Shown here: positions 7,780 to 19,581 of the stretch, piece by piece | How positions within the stretch are numbered: position 1 is the stretch's first letter | How the letters are laid out: the number at the start of each line of letters is the position of its first letter | Assembly: GCA_000708525.1 (NCBI GenBank) | Contig: JMRP01000001.1 | Location: 1-64,000, forward strand | Source of the DNA: Cyanobium sp. CACIAM 14 | GTDB lineage: Bacteria; Cyanobacteriota; Cyanobacteriia; PCC-6307; Cyanobiaceae | Direction: 5' to 3' | Length of the DNA stretch: 64,000 nt | Notes under the pieces: model-generated | The model's database searches: none | What the model was told of the DNA's origin: nothing | Seen by the model: only the letters and a program-made list of their open reading frames with translations | Program-made: the position numbers and the translations under genes

Positions 7780-8793
7780 TCAGCCGACGGGGATGAACTG
7801 CCGGGTCAGCACCATGTAGAGCGGGATCCCGATCACCACATTGAAGGGGAAGGTGAGTCCCAGGGCGGTGGAGATGTAAAGGCTGGGGTTGGCCTGGGGG
7901 ACCGTCATCCGCATCGCCGCCGGCACCGCGATGTAGGAGGCGCTGGCGCACAGCACCATGAACAGGAGGGTGTTGCCCTGGGAGAGGCCCAGAAGGACGC
8001 TCACCAGCAGGCCGGCCAGGGCGTGCAGAGGCGGCGCCAGCAGGGAGAAGCCGATCAGGAAGGCCCCGGCCTTCTGCAGATCCCGAAGCCGCTGGGCCGC
8101 GACGATGCCCATGTCGAGCAGGAAGAAGCAGAGAGCCCCGTAAAACAGCTTCTCGGTGAAGGGATCCATCTTCTCCAGGCCCGCCGGACTGAAGGTGGCG
8201 ACCACCCAGCCGATCACCAGACTGCCGACCAGCAGGTAGACGGAGCCGTTGAGGAAGGCTTCCTGCAGCACTTCGCGCCAGCGCAGGCCACCGTTGCCGT
8301 CCTGCTCCCCGCCGCTCTCCGATTCCTCCGGCACTGCGGAGAGCTTGGCCAGCACCACCCCCACCACGATGGCCGGGGATTCCATCAGGGCGAGGGCGGC
8401 CACCATGAAGCCGTCGAAGCCCACCTCGAGCACGTTCAGGAAGCTTTCGGCGGTGATGAAGGTGACGGCGCTGATCGATCCGTAGGAGGCGGCGATGGCG
8501 GCGGCGTTGGCGCCGTCGAGCCGCAGGCGCAGCACCAGGAAGCTGGTGAGCGGCACCAGCAGCGACATGGCCACGGCGGCACCGATCGTGAGCAGCACCT
8601 GGGAGCCGAGCCCGCTGTGGGCCAGTTCCATGCCCCCCTTGAAGCCGATCGCCAGCAGCAGGTAGAGGGAAAAGAGCTTGGGCAGCGGGGCGGGGATCTC
8701 CAGGTCGGATCCCACGAGCACGCCGAGGATGCCCAGGAAGAAGAACAGAACCGGCGCGGAGAGCAGGTTCTGAAGGACCAGGCTCGACTGCAT
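7780..8793 (-). CDS. sbtA: Sodium-dependent bicarbonate transporter SbtA
   Basis: A 337-residue inner-membrane protein with about ten hydrophobic segments in two inverted halves. It starts MQSSLVLQNLLSAPVLFFFLG. Family segments visible include LFSLYLLLAIGFKGGMELAHSG near residue 50, SYGSISAVTFITAE near 120 and ASASYIAVPAAMRMTVPQANPSLY near 290. A hydrophilic loop (about residues 155-175, rich in Glu, Ser and Gly) separates the halves. SbtA imports bicarbonate with sodium to feed the carboxysome. It is upstream of sbtB on the same strand and divergent from rdgB. Confidence 0.88.
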   Translation of the reverse strand: MQSSLVLQNLLSAPVLFFFLGILGVLVGSDLEIPAPLPKLFSLYLLLAIGFKGGMELAHSGLGSQVLLTIGAAVAMSLLVPLTSFLVLRLRLDGANAAAIAASYGSISAVTFITAESFLNVLEVGFDGFMVAALALMESPAIVVGVVLAKLSAVPEESESGGEQDGNGGLRWREVLQEAFLNGSVYLLVGSLVIGWVVATFSPAGLEKMDPFTEKLFYGALCFFLLDMGIVAAQRLRDLQKAGAFLIGFSLLAPPLHALAGLLVSVLLGLSQGNTLLFMVLCASASYIAVPAAMRMTVPQANPSLYISTALGLTFPFNVVIGIPLYMVLTRQFIPVG

Positions 8794-8845
8794 CGCCCTC
8801 CGGGGCCCACTGGGGTGAAGGCAACCTAAGGGCGAATGCGGCTGT

Positions 8846-8861
8846 CGACCGTCACCGGTCG
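8846..8861. repeat. Inverted repeat upstream of sbtA
   Basis: CGACCG-TCAC-CGGTCG is a perfect 6-bp inverted repeat about 53-68 bp upstream of the sbtA start, in the 245-bp region divergent with rdgB. It is a candidate operator for carbon-responsive control of sbtA, but no specific regulator motif is recognised. Confidence 0.3.
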
Positions 8862-9038
8862 CGCATCGTTGAACGGCCGCTCAGCCGGAATCGCCCTGAA
8901 TTCCTTAATCTCCGCTCGGGGCAGGAACCCTGGCTCTGCCTGGGGTGGAATGTTCAACCCGTCCTGCCCCACCCCCCACGCCTCACAGCGCTCCTGCACT
9001 CCTCGCTGCACCACAATGGGGCCCCCTGCGGGCCAGGC

Positions 9039-9644
9039 GTGTCCCTCTCCCCTCACCGGCCCAGCCCCCCGGTGCTGGTCATCGCCAGCGGCAATGCCCA
9101 CAAGGTGGCCGAGATCACGGGCATGCTCGAGGCGGCCGGACTGGAGGTTCGGTCGATGCCGAAGGGCCTGGAGATCGAGGAGACCGGCAGCACCTACGCC
9201 GAGAATGCCCGCCTCAAGGCCTCCACGGTGGCCTCCATCACCGGCTGCTGGTCACTTGCCGACGATTCCGGCCTCGAGGTGGATGCCCTCGATGGCCGTC
9301 CCGGTCTCCATTCGGCCCGGTATGCCCCCACCGACCATGAGCGCATCCATCGGCTGCTGCAGGAACTGGGTGATTCGCTCTACCGCGGCGGCACCTTCGT
9401 GAGCGCCATGGCGCTGGCCGATCCCTCCGGCACGGTGGTGCTGGAGTCGCAGGGGATCTGCCGCGGCCTGATCCTGCGGGAGCCCTCCGGTCACGGCGGC
9501 GGCTACGACCCCATCTTCCATGTGCGCGAAGCGGGCTGCAGCTATGCGGCGATGGGCGAGCACCTGCGCAGCCGGCTGGGCAGCCGCGGCAAGGCCGCCC
9601 GGGCCATGGCTCCGGGGCTGAGACGGCTGCTGGGCCTGGAGTGA
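9039..9644 (+). CDS. rdgB: XTP/dITP diphosphatase (RdgB/HAM1 family)
   Basis: A 201-residue house-cleaning pyrophosphatase that hydrolyses non-canonical purine nucleoside triphosphates. Motifs are the N-terminal VIASGNAHKVAEI (phosphate-binding S-G-N-x-x-K), ETGSTYAENARLKA, LADDSGLEVDAL with the catalytic Asp, GRPGLHSARYA, and GHGGGYDPIFH near residue 165. The frame opens with GTG at 9039; a second GTG about 30 nt downstream, giving VLVIASGN, is an alternative start. It is divergent from sbtA and convergent with csoS1D. Confidence 0.93.
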   Translation: MSLSPHRPSPPVLVIASGNAHKVAEITGMLEAAGLEVRSMPKGLEIEETGSTYAENARLKASTVASITGCWSLADDSGLEVDALDGRPGLHSARYAPTDHERIHRLLQELGDSLYRGGTFVSAMALADPSGTVVLESQGICRGLILREPSGHGGGYDPIFHVREAGCSYAAMGEHLRSRLGSRGKAARAMAPGLRRLLGLE

Positions 9645-9707
9645 GTGTGGGGGGCGGGTGCGCGGGCCCTGTCTCGGCCCAGGAGGGACGGGCGCCGCCA
9701 GCGGCGA

Positions 9708-10520
9708 TCAGGCGCCCGACTCGGCGTTGATCTGAGCCACGGCCCGCATGGCGGCGGCGGCGGCCTCCTCCACATCCCCTTCGCGGCCGGCCAGGGTGAG
9801 ACGGCCGAACGCTCCGACGGCCTTGACGTCCACCACGGTGATGTTCGAGCCCTTCTCCGCTTCGTTGGCGGCGATCAGCACGTACCCCGCCGGCTCGGTC
9901 TCGAGGATGAACATGCTCATGCCGGCCTGGATCATCGAACCGCGGCGGTTCAGACGGTTGATCAGCACGGCATGGTCCGGAGTGATCGCCCGGATGATCT
10001 CCGTCCAGGTGACCTCGCAGCGGCTGCGGAGCCCCACCCGGCTGCCGATCGCCTCCAGCACCACGTCGCCGGAGTGGAGCACGTTGCTCTGGTCGCGGTG
10101 GTAGAGGGCCAGGGATCCGAAGGCCCTCTCCACCACCATCTGGCCGAGCCGCACCGTGCTGGCCTTGAGGGCGATGTCGGTGACCCGGTGGACCGCCATC
10201 CCCGGGGACACCTCCAGCCACAGGCAGGCATCGCCGGGGATGGGAAGGAACCCCTGGCTCACCGTGCCCATGTAGGCAGCCAGCTGGGGCTGCAGCGAAT
10301 CCAGGAACACGTAGGTGCGCAGTTCGATCGACTGCACGTGGCTGGACTGGCGGGCCAGCCGGCGTCCCTCGCTGTCGGTGGTGATGACGCAGCTGGCACC
10401 GGAGCTCGCCCCGCTCACATCCGTGCCGGTGATCCGGGGGCCCGTGGCGCCCAGGGCGGCGCGACGGCGGCTGATGGCGCGGTCGTCAGGCGTGAGAGGG
10501 GGAGAACGGTCGGGATCCAT
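9708..10520 (-). CDS. csoS1D: Tandem-BMC carboxysome shell protein CsoS1D
   Basis: A 270-residue protein with two BMC domains after a ~50-residue N-terminal extension. The first spans about residues 50-150 ([21 protein letters not shown]) and the second about 155-260, ending in [20 protein letters not shown]. The family forms stacked pseudohexamers with a gated central pore for larger metabolites. The gene is near, but not in, the cso operon, with rdgB, sbtA and sbtB between them. ATG at 10520 was preferred; an in-frame GTG at 10538 would add six residues. Confidence 0.9.
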   Translation of the reverse strand: MDPDRSPPLTPDDRAISRRRAALGATGPRITGTDVSGASSGASCVITTDSEGRRLARQSSHVQSIELRTYVFLDSLQPQLAAYMGTVSQGFLPIPGDACLWLEVSPGMAVHRVTDIALKASTVRLGQMVVERAFGSLALYHRDQSNVLHSGDVVLEAIGSRVGLRSRCEVTWTEIIRAITPDHAVLINRLNRRGSMIQAGMSMFILETEPAGYVLIAANEAEKGSNITVVDVKAVGAFGRLTLAGREGDVEEAAAAAMRAVAQINAESGA

Positions 10521-10646
10521 CTCGGCGCCGCGCGCCACCTCCGGGTTCGGACGATAGGGGTCGGACGCTTCCTTGGATCACGGGGTTCCTTGGATCCCCG
10601 GGCACCCCAGCCGCCGACGCCTCGGGCGTGGCAGAACCGGAGGGTA

Positions 10647-12398
10647 CTACCAGGAGGGCTGGCGCGCCCCGGCCCGCTCGCCCTGGCCGCCGTTGAGCAC
10701 GCAGGGGTCGGCGGCGCAGACCCGGTCGCGGCCCGACCGCTTGGCCGCGTAGAGGGCCCGATCGGCCTGTTCCATCAGGTCGGCGAACTCCCCGGTCTGG
10801 CCCGCCATCCGCGTGCTCACCCCCAGACTGACCGTCACCCGTCCCCTCGGAGCGTCGCCGGCGAGATCGAGTGTCCGCACCGAGCGCCGGATTCTCTCGG
10901 CCACCCGCAGCGACGTGGCGTGGTCGGCCTCCGGCAGCAGCACCAGGAACTCCTCCCCGCCGAGGCGGTAGGTGCGGTCATGCTCCCGGACCGACCTGAC
11001 AAGGACCTGGGCGAGCTGCTTCAGCACCCGGTCGCCGGCGTCGTGACCGCAGCTGTCGTTGACCTCCTTGAAATGGTCCAGATCCAGTGCGATCAGCGAG
11101 TAAGCGGATGGCAGGGGCAGCTCCTCGAGGGCCCGGCGGTTGGCCAGCCCCGTGAGCGGATCGGAGAAGGCGGCGGTGTTGAGAGCGGCCAGTTCCTTGG
11201 CATGGCGATGGTCGTCCAGCAGGTGGTCCACCCAGGGCCGCATGGATTCGGCGAAGTCCCGCAGCATGCGCTCCAGATCGGGATCCAGCGGTCGCGCCGA
11301 GCCATCCGCCACCTTCAGGGCCAGCACCATGTCCGGTTCGCCCAGCAGGCAGATGTGGTGCCAGTCGGGATTCGGCAGCCGTTGCTCGGGGTGACCGTCG
11401 CCGGCGGACCAGGTGGTCCAGCCGTCGCCGGGGAGATCCACCGCCAGTTCGCAGTCGAGGACGTCGCCGGCGGACTCGAGGATCGTCCCCATGGCCCGCA
11501 CCATGCCCAGCGGGCTGCTCAGATGCATCAGGGCGTCGGTGAGTCGCTGGCGCGCCTCGGCGATGCGCAGCAGGCGCTGCAGATCCACGTCGGCATCGGC
11601 GAGCGACAGCACGCCGCATTCGATGTCGGCGAGCCCCCGGAAGAGCGCATCGACGATCGAGGGCGCCACCACATGGCCCTGCCGGGGGGCGATCCGCTCG
11701 ATCCGGGGCCAGCGGGAGCGGATGCGGCCCAGGCTGGCGCTGAGCAGCTCGCGGCTGGGCATGTAGTGCTGATGGAACGGCCGGGCGTTCTCGAGGATGT
11801 ACGTGGCGTCCTCCGACTCGAGCGCATCGCCGCCGGGCTCGAAGCCGCCGAAGAGGCCCGAGGAGAAGAGGGTGCGGCTGAGGCTGTCGAAGGACACCAT
11901 GGACCCCGGGAGGTGCAGGTACGGGGTCAGCTGGAACTCCAGACGCCGATCGCCCTCCAGGGGCAGGCACCAGCCGTGCTCCTCCACCAGATAGGGTGCG
12001 AAACGGTGGCCGTAGTGGCGCAGTCCGGCATGGGCGCGCCATTCGGTGACCACCCGGGCGTCGCTCCGGGGAAGCAGCTCCGAAAGCCTGGGCAGGCAGG
12101 CGCTGCTTTCGGGATCGCAGTTGTGGAAGACGATCCAGCGGATCGCCTCGAGATCGGTGAGCCGCCTGAGCCTGGCCAGGGTGGCGTCGATGGTGAGCGG
12201 TGATCCCGGATCGATCAGCACCCCGTCCGCGCCGTTGCGGATGTAGTAGGCGTGGTGGTGGAGAGGGGGTTGGTCGAGACGCGCTCCCACCCACCAGACA
12301 TCCGGGGCGATCTGCACAGGGGTATCCCGCTCCCGGTCTCCGCTGACCGGGAGGTGGGGTGACGGACGTTCACCGGGACCGTGCAAGGAACGTTCCAT
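10647..12398 (-). CDS. MBL-fold (ODP-like) sensor with GAF-like region and GGDEF diguanylate cyclase
   Basis: A 583-residue signalling protein in three parts. Residues about 25-250 resemble the oxygen-binding diiron (flavodiiron-like) metallo-beta-lactamase family. Residues about 270-400 look like a GAF-type sensory module. Residues 405-565 are a GGDEF domain with DPLTGLANRR, FKEVNDSCGHDAGD and an active site GGEEF at 480-484. A product-inhibition I-site REHD lies at 471-474, so c-di-GMP synthesis is expected. In the MBL part the usual H-x-D-P-D motif reads NCDPE (93-97), the D of LFSxDLFG is Gly, and APQHG reads APRQG, so metal binding may be lost. ATG at 12398 was chosen because upstream residues of the open frame are low-complexity antisense. 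Confidence 0.85.
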   Translation of the reverse strand: MERSLHGPGERPSPHLPVSGDRERDTPVQIAPDVWWVGARLDQPPLHHHAYYIRNGADGVLIDPGSPLTIDATLARLRRLTDLEAIRWIVFHNCDPESSACLPRLSELLPRSDARVVTEWRAHAGLRHYGHRFAPYLVEEHGWCLPLEGDRRLEFQLTPYLHLPGSMVSFDSLSRTLFSSGLFGGFEPGGDALESEDATYILENARPFHQHYMPSRELLSASLGRIRSRWPRIERIAPRQGHVVAPSIVDALFRGLADIECGVLSLADADVDLQRLLRIAEARQRLTDALMHLSSPLGMVRAMGTILESAGDVLDCELAVDLPGDGWTTWSAGDGHPEQRLPNPDWHHICLLGEPDMVLALKVADGSARPLDPDLERMLRDFAESMRPWVDHLLDDHRHAKELAALNTAAFSDPLTGLANRRALEELPLPSAYSLIALDLDHFKEVNDSCGHDAGDRVLKQLAQVLVRSVREHDRTYRLGGEEFLVLLPEADHATSLRVAERIRRSVRTLDLAGDAPRGRVTVSLGVSTRMAGQTGEFADLMEQADRALYAAKRSGRDRVCAADPCVLNGGQGERAGARQPSW

Positions 12399-12429
12399 CG
12401 GGACCCTGCGGGGTCGCCGCAGGAAGGAG

Positions 12430-12472
12430 CCGGGGGCGGGTTGTTCACCTAAGGTGATGCATCCGCCCCCGG
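12430..12472. repeat. Nested inverted repeat in divergent promoter region
   Basis: CCGGGGGCGG (12430-12439) pairs perfectly with CCGCCCCCGG (12463-12472). Inside it sits a second palindrome, TCACCT-A-AGGTGA, at 12445-12457. The element lies between the divergent starts of the GGDEF protein (12398) and the small winged-helix-like protein (12537). It could be an operator or a leader-RNA hairpin for the minus-strand gene. Confidence 0.55.
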
Positions 12473-12490
12473 AGGCAGGCCCTTGCGACA

Positions 12491-12513
12491 CGGAAGGTAA
12501 CCGATACCTTCCG
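12491..12513. repeat. Inverted repeat upstream of the 12537 gene
   Basis: CGGAAGGTA-ACCGA-TACCTTCCG is a perfect 9-bp inverted repeat with a 5-nt spacer, centred about 35 bp before the ATG at 12537. It shares the ACCT/AGGT core of the neighbouring palindrome. It is a candidate operator, possibly for the adjacent gene product. Confidence 0.5.
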
Positions 12514-12536
12514 GTGGAACCTTCGCAGGCGCGTTC

Positions 12537-13031
12537 ATGGCCTCCCGGCGCACCGCAACCCCATCCTCCGCCCCTGTCTCCTCTCCGGCGCCGGCGGACG
12601 CCAGCGAGACACAGCCGCTGCGGAGCGCCCTGGACCAGGACATCTTCTCCGAATGGATCGCCCGGGCGGTCGATCAGGGGGTCCGGCCCGAGCAGGCTCT
12701 GGCCTTCATCGGCCTCGGCCTGATGCGGCGCATGGGCAGTGCGGGCTTCGGCGACTGGCAGGACGGCAACGAGACGGAGTGCCCGGTGGATCTGGTCGGC
12801 CTGCGCCAGCGGCTGGAGATCACCGATCTGGCGATCCGCACCGGTGCCCCCCTCAGCACCGCCGAAGTGTCTCAGCTGATGGGGGCCCGGCCGGGCGCTG
12901 CGGTGGTGGAGCGGGGTGGCCTCATGGCCCGGCGCCTGGGCCGCAACGTCTGGAAGCTGAGCCGCAGCAGCGACGAGGATCGCGTCGAGAGGAACTACGG
13001 CTTCAGCGAGGGCTTCCGCCGCCGTCTCTGA
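12537..13031 (+). CDS. Conserved small protein with winged-helix-like C-terminus
   Basis: A 164-residue protein starting MASRRTATPSSAPVSSP. Residues 1-30 are disordered. Residues 35-85 form amphipathic helices (DIFSEWIARAVDQG). Residues about 95-150 (ITDLAIRTGAPLSTAEVS followed by QLMGARPGAAVVERGGL, then ARRLGRNVWKLSR) have the spacing of a helix-turn-helix or winged-helix DNA-binding unit. No named family was recognised. It is divergent from the GGDEF protein across a 138-bp region holding two palindromes, which makes a local regulator plausible. That role is inference. Confidence 0.7.
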   Translation: MASRRTATPSSAPVSSPAPADASETQPLRSALDQDIFSEWIARAVDQGVRPEQALAFIGLGLMRRMGSAGFGDWQDGNETECPVDLVGLRQRLEITDLAIRTGAPLSTAEVSQLMGARPGAAVVERGGLMARRLGRNVWKLSRSSDEDRVERNYGFSEGFRRRL

Positions 13032-13119
13032 CGGGATGGCGCGGGGGCCTGCCGCAACGCCGGCGCGCGCTGATCCCGGAACCTGGATCCTCAAAGACCC
13101 GGATCCCGAAAAGATGTAA

Positions 13120-14469
<1,350 letters not shown>

Positions 14470-14476
14470 GAACCCG

Positions 14477-16123
14477 ATGGAACTGACCCTCTGGACCTAC
14501 GAAGGCCCCCCCCACGTGGGCGCCATGCGCATCGCCACCTCGATGGAGGGGGTGCACTACGTGCTGCACGCGCCCCAGGGCGACACCTACGCCGATCTGC
14601 TGTTCACGATGATCGAGCGGCGCGACCGGCGTCCCCCCGTCACCTACACCACCTTCCAGGCCCGGGATCTGGGCGGTGACACCGCCGATCTGGTGATCCG
14701 CACCCTCCGCGACGCGGTGGACCGCTTCCGGCCCGAGGCCCTGCTGGTGGGCGAGAGCTGCACCGCCGAGCTGATCCAGGACCAGCCCGGCGCCCTGGCC
14801 GCCGGCATGGATCTGGGGGTGCCGATGGTGAATCTGGAGCTGCCCGCCTATTCGAAGAAGGAGAACTGGGGCGCGGCCGAGACCTTCTATCAGCTGGTGC
14901 GGGGCCTGCTGAAGGAGCAGGTGCCGCCCCCCGGCAGCCCCAAACCCTCGCTGGACCGCTGGCGGGTCGAGGGCCGGCGGCCTCGGGTGAACCTGCTGGG
15001 TCCGAGCCTGCTGGGCTTCCGCTGCCGCGACGACGTACGCGAGATCACCCGGCTGCTGGCGGAGCACGGCATCGACGTGGCGGTGGTGGCGCCCCTTGGG
15101 GCACGGCCGGCGGATCTGCGGCGGATCCCCACGGCCGACGCCAACGTCTGCCTCTATCCGGAGGTGGCGGGCACGGTCTGCGGCTGGCTGGAGCGCAGCT
15201 TCGGCCAGCCCGTGGTGCGCACGGTACCGATCGGCATCGGTGCCACGGCGGAGTTCCTGCGTGAACTGCACGCTCTGCTGGGCCTGGAGCTGCCGGTGGA
15301 ACTCGAGGCTGGAGCCGACGGCACCAGCGAGGCGGAGCGGCGCTCGCGTCTTCCCTGGTATTCGAAGTCGGTGGATTCCACCTACCTCACCGGCAAGCGG
15401 GTGTTCATCTTCGGCGACGCCACCCATGCCGTGGCGGCCGCCCGGGTGGCCTCGCGGGAGCTGGGTTTCGAGGTGGTGGGGCTGGGCAGCTACAGCCGTG
15501 AGCAGGCCCGGGAGGTGCGCGCCGCGGCGAAGGAGCTGGGGCTGGAGGCCCTGATCAGCGACGACTACCTGGCGGTGGAGAAGGCGATGGCCGAGGCGGC
15601 CCCCGAGCTGGTGCTCGGCACCCAGATGGAACGCCACAGCGCCAAGCGCCTCGGCATCCCCTGCGCCGTGATCAGCGCGCCCCTGCACGTGCAGGACGTG
15701 CCTGCCCGGTATTCGCCGCAGATGGGCTGGGAGGGGGCCAACGTGCTTTTCGACACCTGGGTGCACCCGCTGATGATGGGTCTGGAGGAGCACCTGATCG
15801 GCATGTTCCGCCACGACTTCGAGTTCGTGGACGGCCACCGCAGCCATCTGGGCGACGGTGCGCCCTCGGTGAGCCCCACCGCCGATGCGGTGCACGAGGG
15901 AGCCGCCAGCCAGGGTGCAGCTGCCGTGGCCCTGGTGGAGGCGCCCGCGGCAGTGGCCGGCGAGCCTCTCTGGACCGCCGACGGCGAAGCCGAGCTGCAC
16001 AAGATCCCGTTCTTCGTGCGGGGCAAGGTGCGTCGCAACACCGAGGCCTTCGCCCGCGAGCGCGGCCTGGCCGAGATCAGCGCCGAAACCCTCTACGACG
16101 CCAAGGCTCACTTCAGCCGCTGA
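14477..16123 (+). CDS. chlB: Light-independent protochlorophyllide reductase subunit B
   Basis: A 548-residue partner of ChlN. The start [20 protein letters not shown] is the family's usual N-terminus, and Asp36 (in QGDTYADLL), the unusual aspartate ligand of the [4Fe-4S] cluster, is present. [18 protein letters not shown] and the C-terminal [13 protein letters not shown] segment, the small domain that closes over substrate, are intact. An Ala/Val-rich linker at about residues 465-500 precedes the C-terminal domain. It lies immediately after chlN and converges on the P450 gene with a 37-bp gap. Confidence 0.97.
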   Translation: MELTLWTYEGPPHVGAMRIATSMEGVHYVLHAPQGDTYADLLFTMIERRDRRPPVTYTTFQARDLGGDTADLVIRTLRDAVDRFRPEALLVGESCTAELIQDQPGALAAGMDLGVPMVNLELPAYSKKENWGAAETFYQLVRGLLKEQVPPPGSPKPSLDRWRVEGRRPRVNLLGPSLLGFRCRDDVREITRLLAEHGIDVAVVAPLGARPADLRRIPTADANVCLYPEVAGTVCGWLERSFGQPVVRTVPIGIGATAEFLRELHALLGLELPVELEAGADGTSEAERRSRLPWYSKSVDSTYLTGKRVFIFGDATHAVAAARVASRELGFEVVGLGSYSREQAREVRAAAKELGLEALISDDYLAVEKAMAEAAPELVLGTQMERHSAKRLGIPCAVISAPLHVQDVPARYSPQMGWEGANVLFDTWVHPLMMGLEEHLIGMFRHDFEFVDGHRSHLGDGAPSVSPTADAVHEGAASQGAAAVALVEAPAAVAGEPLWTADGEAELHKIPFFVRGKVRRNTEAFARERGLAEISAETLYDAKAHFSR

Positions 16124-16160
16124 GGCCGGCTCACCACCAGCCGACGCTCCACTCCGGGCC

Positions 16161-17507
16161 TCACGCGCGCCGCAGCCGCACCGGCCGTGACAGGCCGAGG
16201 GTGACGCCCCGGCGGGCCTGGGCCACAGGTCGTGGATCCACTGGCTCCAGCCGCCGATGGCGCAGCAGGGTCCCCAGCACGATCCTCAGTTCCTGCTGGG
16301 CCAGGGCGCTGCCGATGCAGCGGCGCACCCCTCCGCCGAAGGGCATGTACTCGTAGGGGGAGAACGGCCGCTCGAGGAACCTCTCCGGACGGAAGCTCTC
16401 GGGCTCGGGATAGAGCTCCTCCCGGCGGTGCAGAAGGTAGATGCAGCCCAGCACCAGATCTCCCGGAACCAGGCGCTGGCCGCCGCACTCCACCGGCGCC
16501 TCCACCCGGCGCGGGAAGGTGACCATCGCCACCGGGTGGAGGCGCAGGGATTCCTGGCAGACCGCCCCGAGATAGGGCAGACGCAGCAGCTCGGCCGGCT
16601 CGGGGGGACTGGGAAGGTCCGCCAGCTCCTCCCTGAGCCTCTCCAGCACCCCCGGAGTGCGATGCAGCCAGTGGAGCGCGGCGGTGAGGGCCGTGGCCGT
16701 GGTTTCGTGACCGGCCACCAGCAGCGTCATCAGCTCATCACGCAGCTCCAGGTCGCTCAGCCCCTGGCCCTGTGCATCCGTGGCATGCAGCAGCAGCGAG
16801 AGCACATCGGTTCTGGCCTCGCCGCCCCGCGCACGCCGCTCCTGGATCTCGGCGAACAGCAGGGCATCGATCCGCTCGCCCAGGCGTCGAAGGCGAGTTC
16901 CGGGACTCCAGGGGCCGTAGTCCCCCACAAGCCAGGGCAGGAAGAGCACCGCCGAGGTGAGGGGGGTGGCACTCAGCTCCAGGCGCCGGCTGAGCAGCCG
17001 GTCCAGGTGCAGGGCGCGCTCTCCCTGGTCGAGGCCGAAGACCACCTGCAGGATGATGCGCATCGTGATGCGCTGCATCAGCGGCCGCATCTCGCGCACT
17101 TCGCCCACCCCCCAGTCGGCGATCTGCTCCCGCGAGATGGTCGCGATGGCGCGCCCGTAGGCCTCCAGGACCTCGCCATGGAAGCGGGGCATCAGCAACT
17201 GCCGGCGCTGGCGGTGCTCTTCCCCGCTGAGCAGGATCGTGCCCCGGCGCCCCAGCAGCGGGGCGAGGATGGCATTGAGTTCACCCGGCGCGCTGAAGAC
17301 CCTGCCGGCATCGTTGCTGAGGATCGCCTGCAGCGCCTTGGGGTCACTCACCAGATAGGTGCTGCCCTGGTCGTTGGGCAGGAAACGGACCGGAAAGATT
17401 CCCCCGAACCGTCGCGAATGGGTCCCCATGTAGCCCACCGGATCGAGGATCCACTGGACCCTCTGCAGCGCGGCCGGCGCGGTCGGACCGGCAAGGGTGG
17501 TCGCCAT
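16161..17507 (-). CDS. Cytochrome P450
   Basis: A 448-residue soluble-type P450 monooxygenase. The I-helix oxygen-activation motif reads AGHETTA, the K-helix ExxR is ESLR, and the heme-binding loop FGGGVRRCIG is at 390-399 with the axial Cys at 397. There is no membrane anchor; the N-terminus is MATTLAGPTAPAALQ. The overall style (bacterial CYP110/CYP120-like) fits a cyanobacterial enzyme acting on fatty acids, terpenoids or carotenoid-derived substrates, but the substrate cannot be read from sequence. It lies on the opposite strand between chlB and chlL. ATG at 17507 was chosen over the longer frame, which runs into intergenic sequence. Confidence 0.92.
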   Translation of the reverse strand: MATTLAGPTAPAALQRVQWILDPVGYMGTHSRRFGGIFPVRFLPNDQGSTYLVSDPKALQAILSNDAGRVFSAPGELNAILAPLLGRRGTILLSGEEHRQRRQLLMPRFHGEVLEAYGRAIATISREQIADWGVGEVREMRPLMQRITMRIILQVVFGLDQGERALHLDRLLSRRLELSATPLTSAVLFLPWLVGDYGPWSPGTRLRRLGERIDALLFAEIQERRARGGEARTDVLSLLLHATDAQGQGLSDLELRDELMTLLVAGHETTATALTAALHWLHRTPGVLERLREELADLPSPPEPAELLRLPYLGAVCQESLRLHPVAMVTFPRRVEAPVECGGQRLVPGDLVLGCIYLLHRREELYPEPESFRPERFLERPFSPYEYMPFGGGVRRCIGSALAQQELRIVLGTLLRHRRLEPVDPRPVAQARRGVTLGLSRPVRLRRA

Positions 17508-18790
<1,283 letters not shown>

Positions 18791-19581
18791 GCTTCAACGC
18801 GCCAAGCCGATCCGGATCGGCGCACTTGGTACCGAACCCACCGGTCATCCGAAGCCAGCACTGCCCGGGTGATGCGAGATGCACGCGTCGGGCGCGGATC
18901 ACCCGTCCGGAGAGTCTCCCTGCCAAGGTGGGGTAGGGGTGACGCGGTTCTGGGTGTTCTGTTTCAGCAGGTTGGCGAGTGCCCCATGAGTTCTGCGGCC
19001 GCTGTGGGTGGAGGGGGCGACCCGACCAGGCCAGGTCGCAGGCACCCATGCCTAGCCACCCATCCTCCGGTCCAACGTCGAGGCTGAACGTATTGTTCTC
19101 CGGCCGAGATGGTCTTCGTCCAGGGGTTGCTGAAGAGATGCAGGGTGAACGGAGTTCCTCTGGAGCGATGACCCCTGCAGGAGCCAGATGGCCCTGGTCA
19201 TCCTCCCCTGCCAGCTGCGGCTCGTTCGGATGCAGGCATGCACAACCTTGCGGCATGGCGCAAGGAAGACGATGAAGTGAGGAAGCCTACGGACCACAAG
19301 AACGTGTGGTGCCGCCGGTCTGGCTGCATCGTGGAATGGTAGCCAGAACTTCCTGGCTGCGCGCTGCAGACCAACACCAGCATGACTCTGTGCGATGGAG
19401 TCCGAAGGCAGCCGACATGCATGTGTTGAGTACCATTGCGAATTCAAGAGAGCATAATCCTTGTGCTTACAGTTATAAGTGACGATCGAGATTATCGAAT
19501 CCTGCTCATGCTTGTGGCACCTCTTGACTCGCCGCATGCTCCGGGGGAGATAGTTCTCACCAACCACTGGGTGGGATTCCA
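18791..19581. other. 791-bp region without a recognisable gene, left flank of the TcA-like insert
   Basis: No open frame in this stretch has recognisable protein character; the longest is a 179-residue minus-strand frame with no family resemblance. Base composition changes from GC-rich near chlL to clearly more AT-rich from about 19400. Just after chlL there is a 16-bp palindrome. The last ~150 bp contain AT-rich runs (for example around 19440-19500) that could hold the promoter of the downstream large gene. No tRNA gene, direct repeat or transposase remnant was recognised. Confidence 0.5.
18806..18821 (+). terminator. Palindromic stem after chlL
   Basis: GCCGATCCGGATCGGC is a perfect 16-bp palindrome 15 bp beyond the chlL stop. 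A 6-8 bp stem could form in RNA, with outer CCAA/TTGG pairing, but there is no T-tract. It may be a weak or factor-dependent 3' end for chlL. Confidence 0.35.

Noticed and set aside
7417..8829. 470-codon plus-strand frame opposite sbtA and sbtB
   Set aside because: His/Gln/Gly-rich low-complexity antisense of membrane-protein codons.
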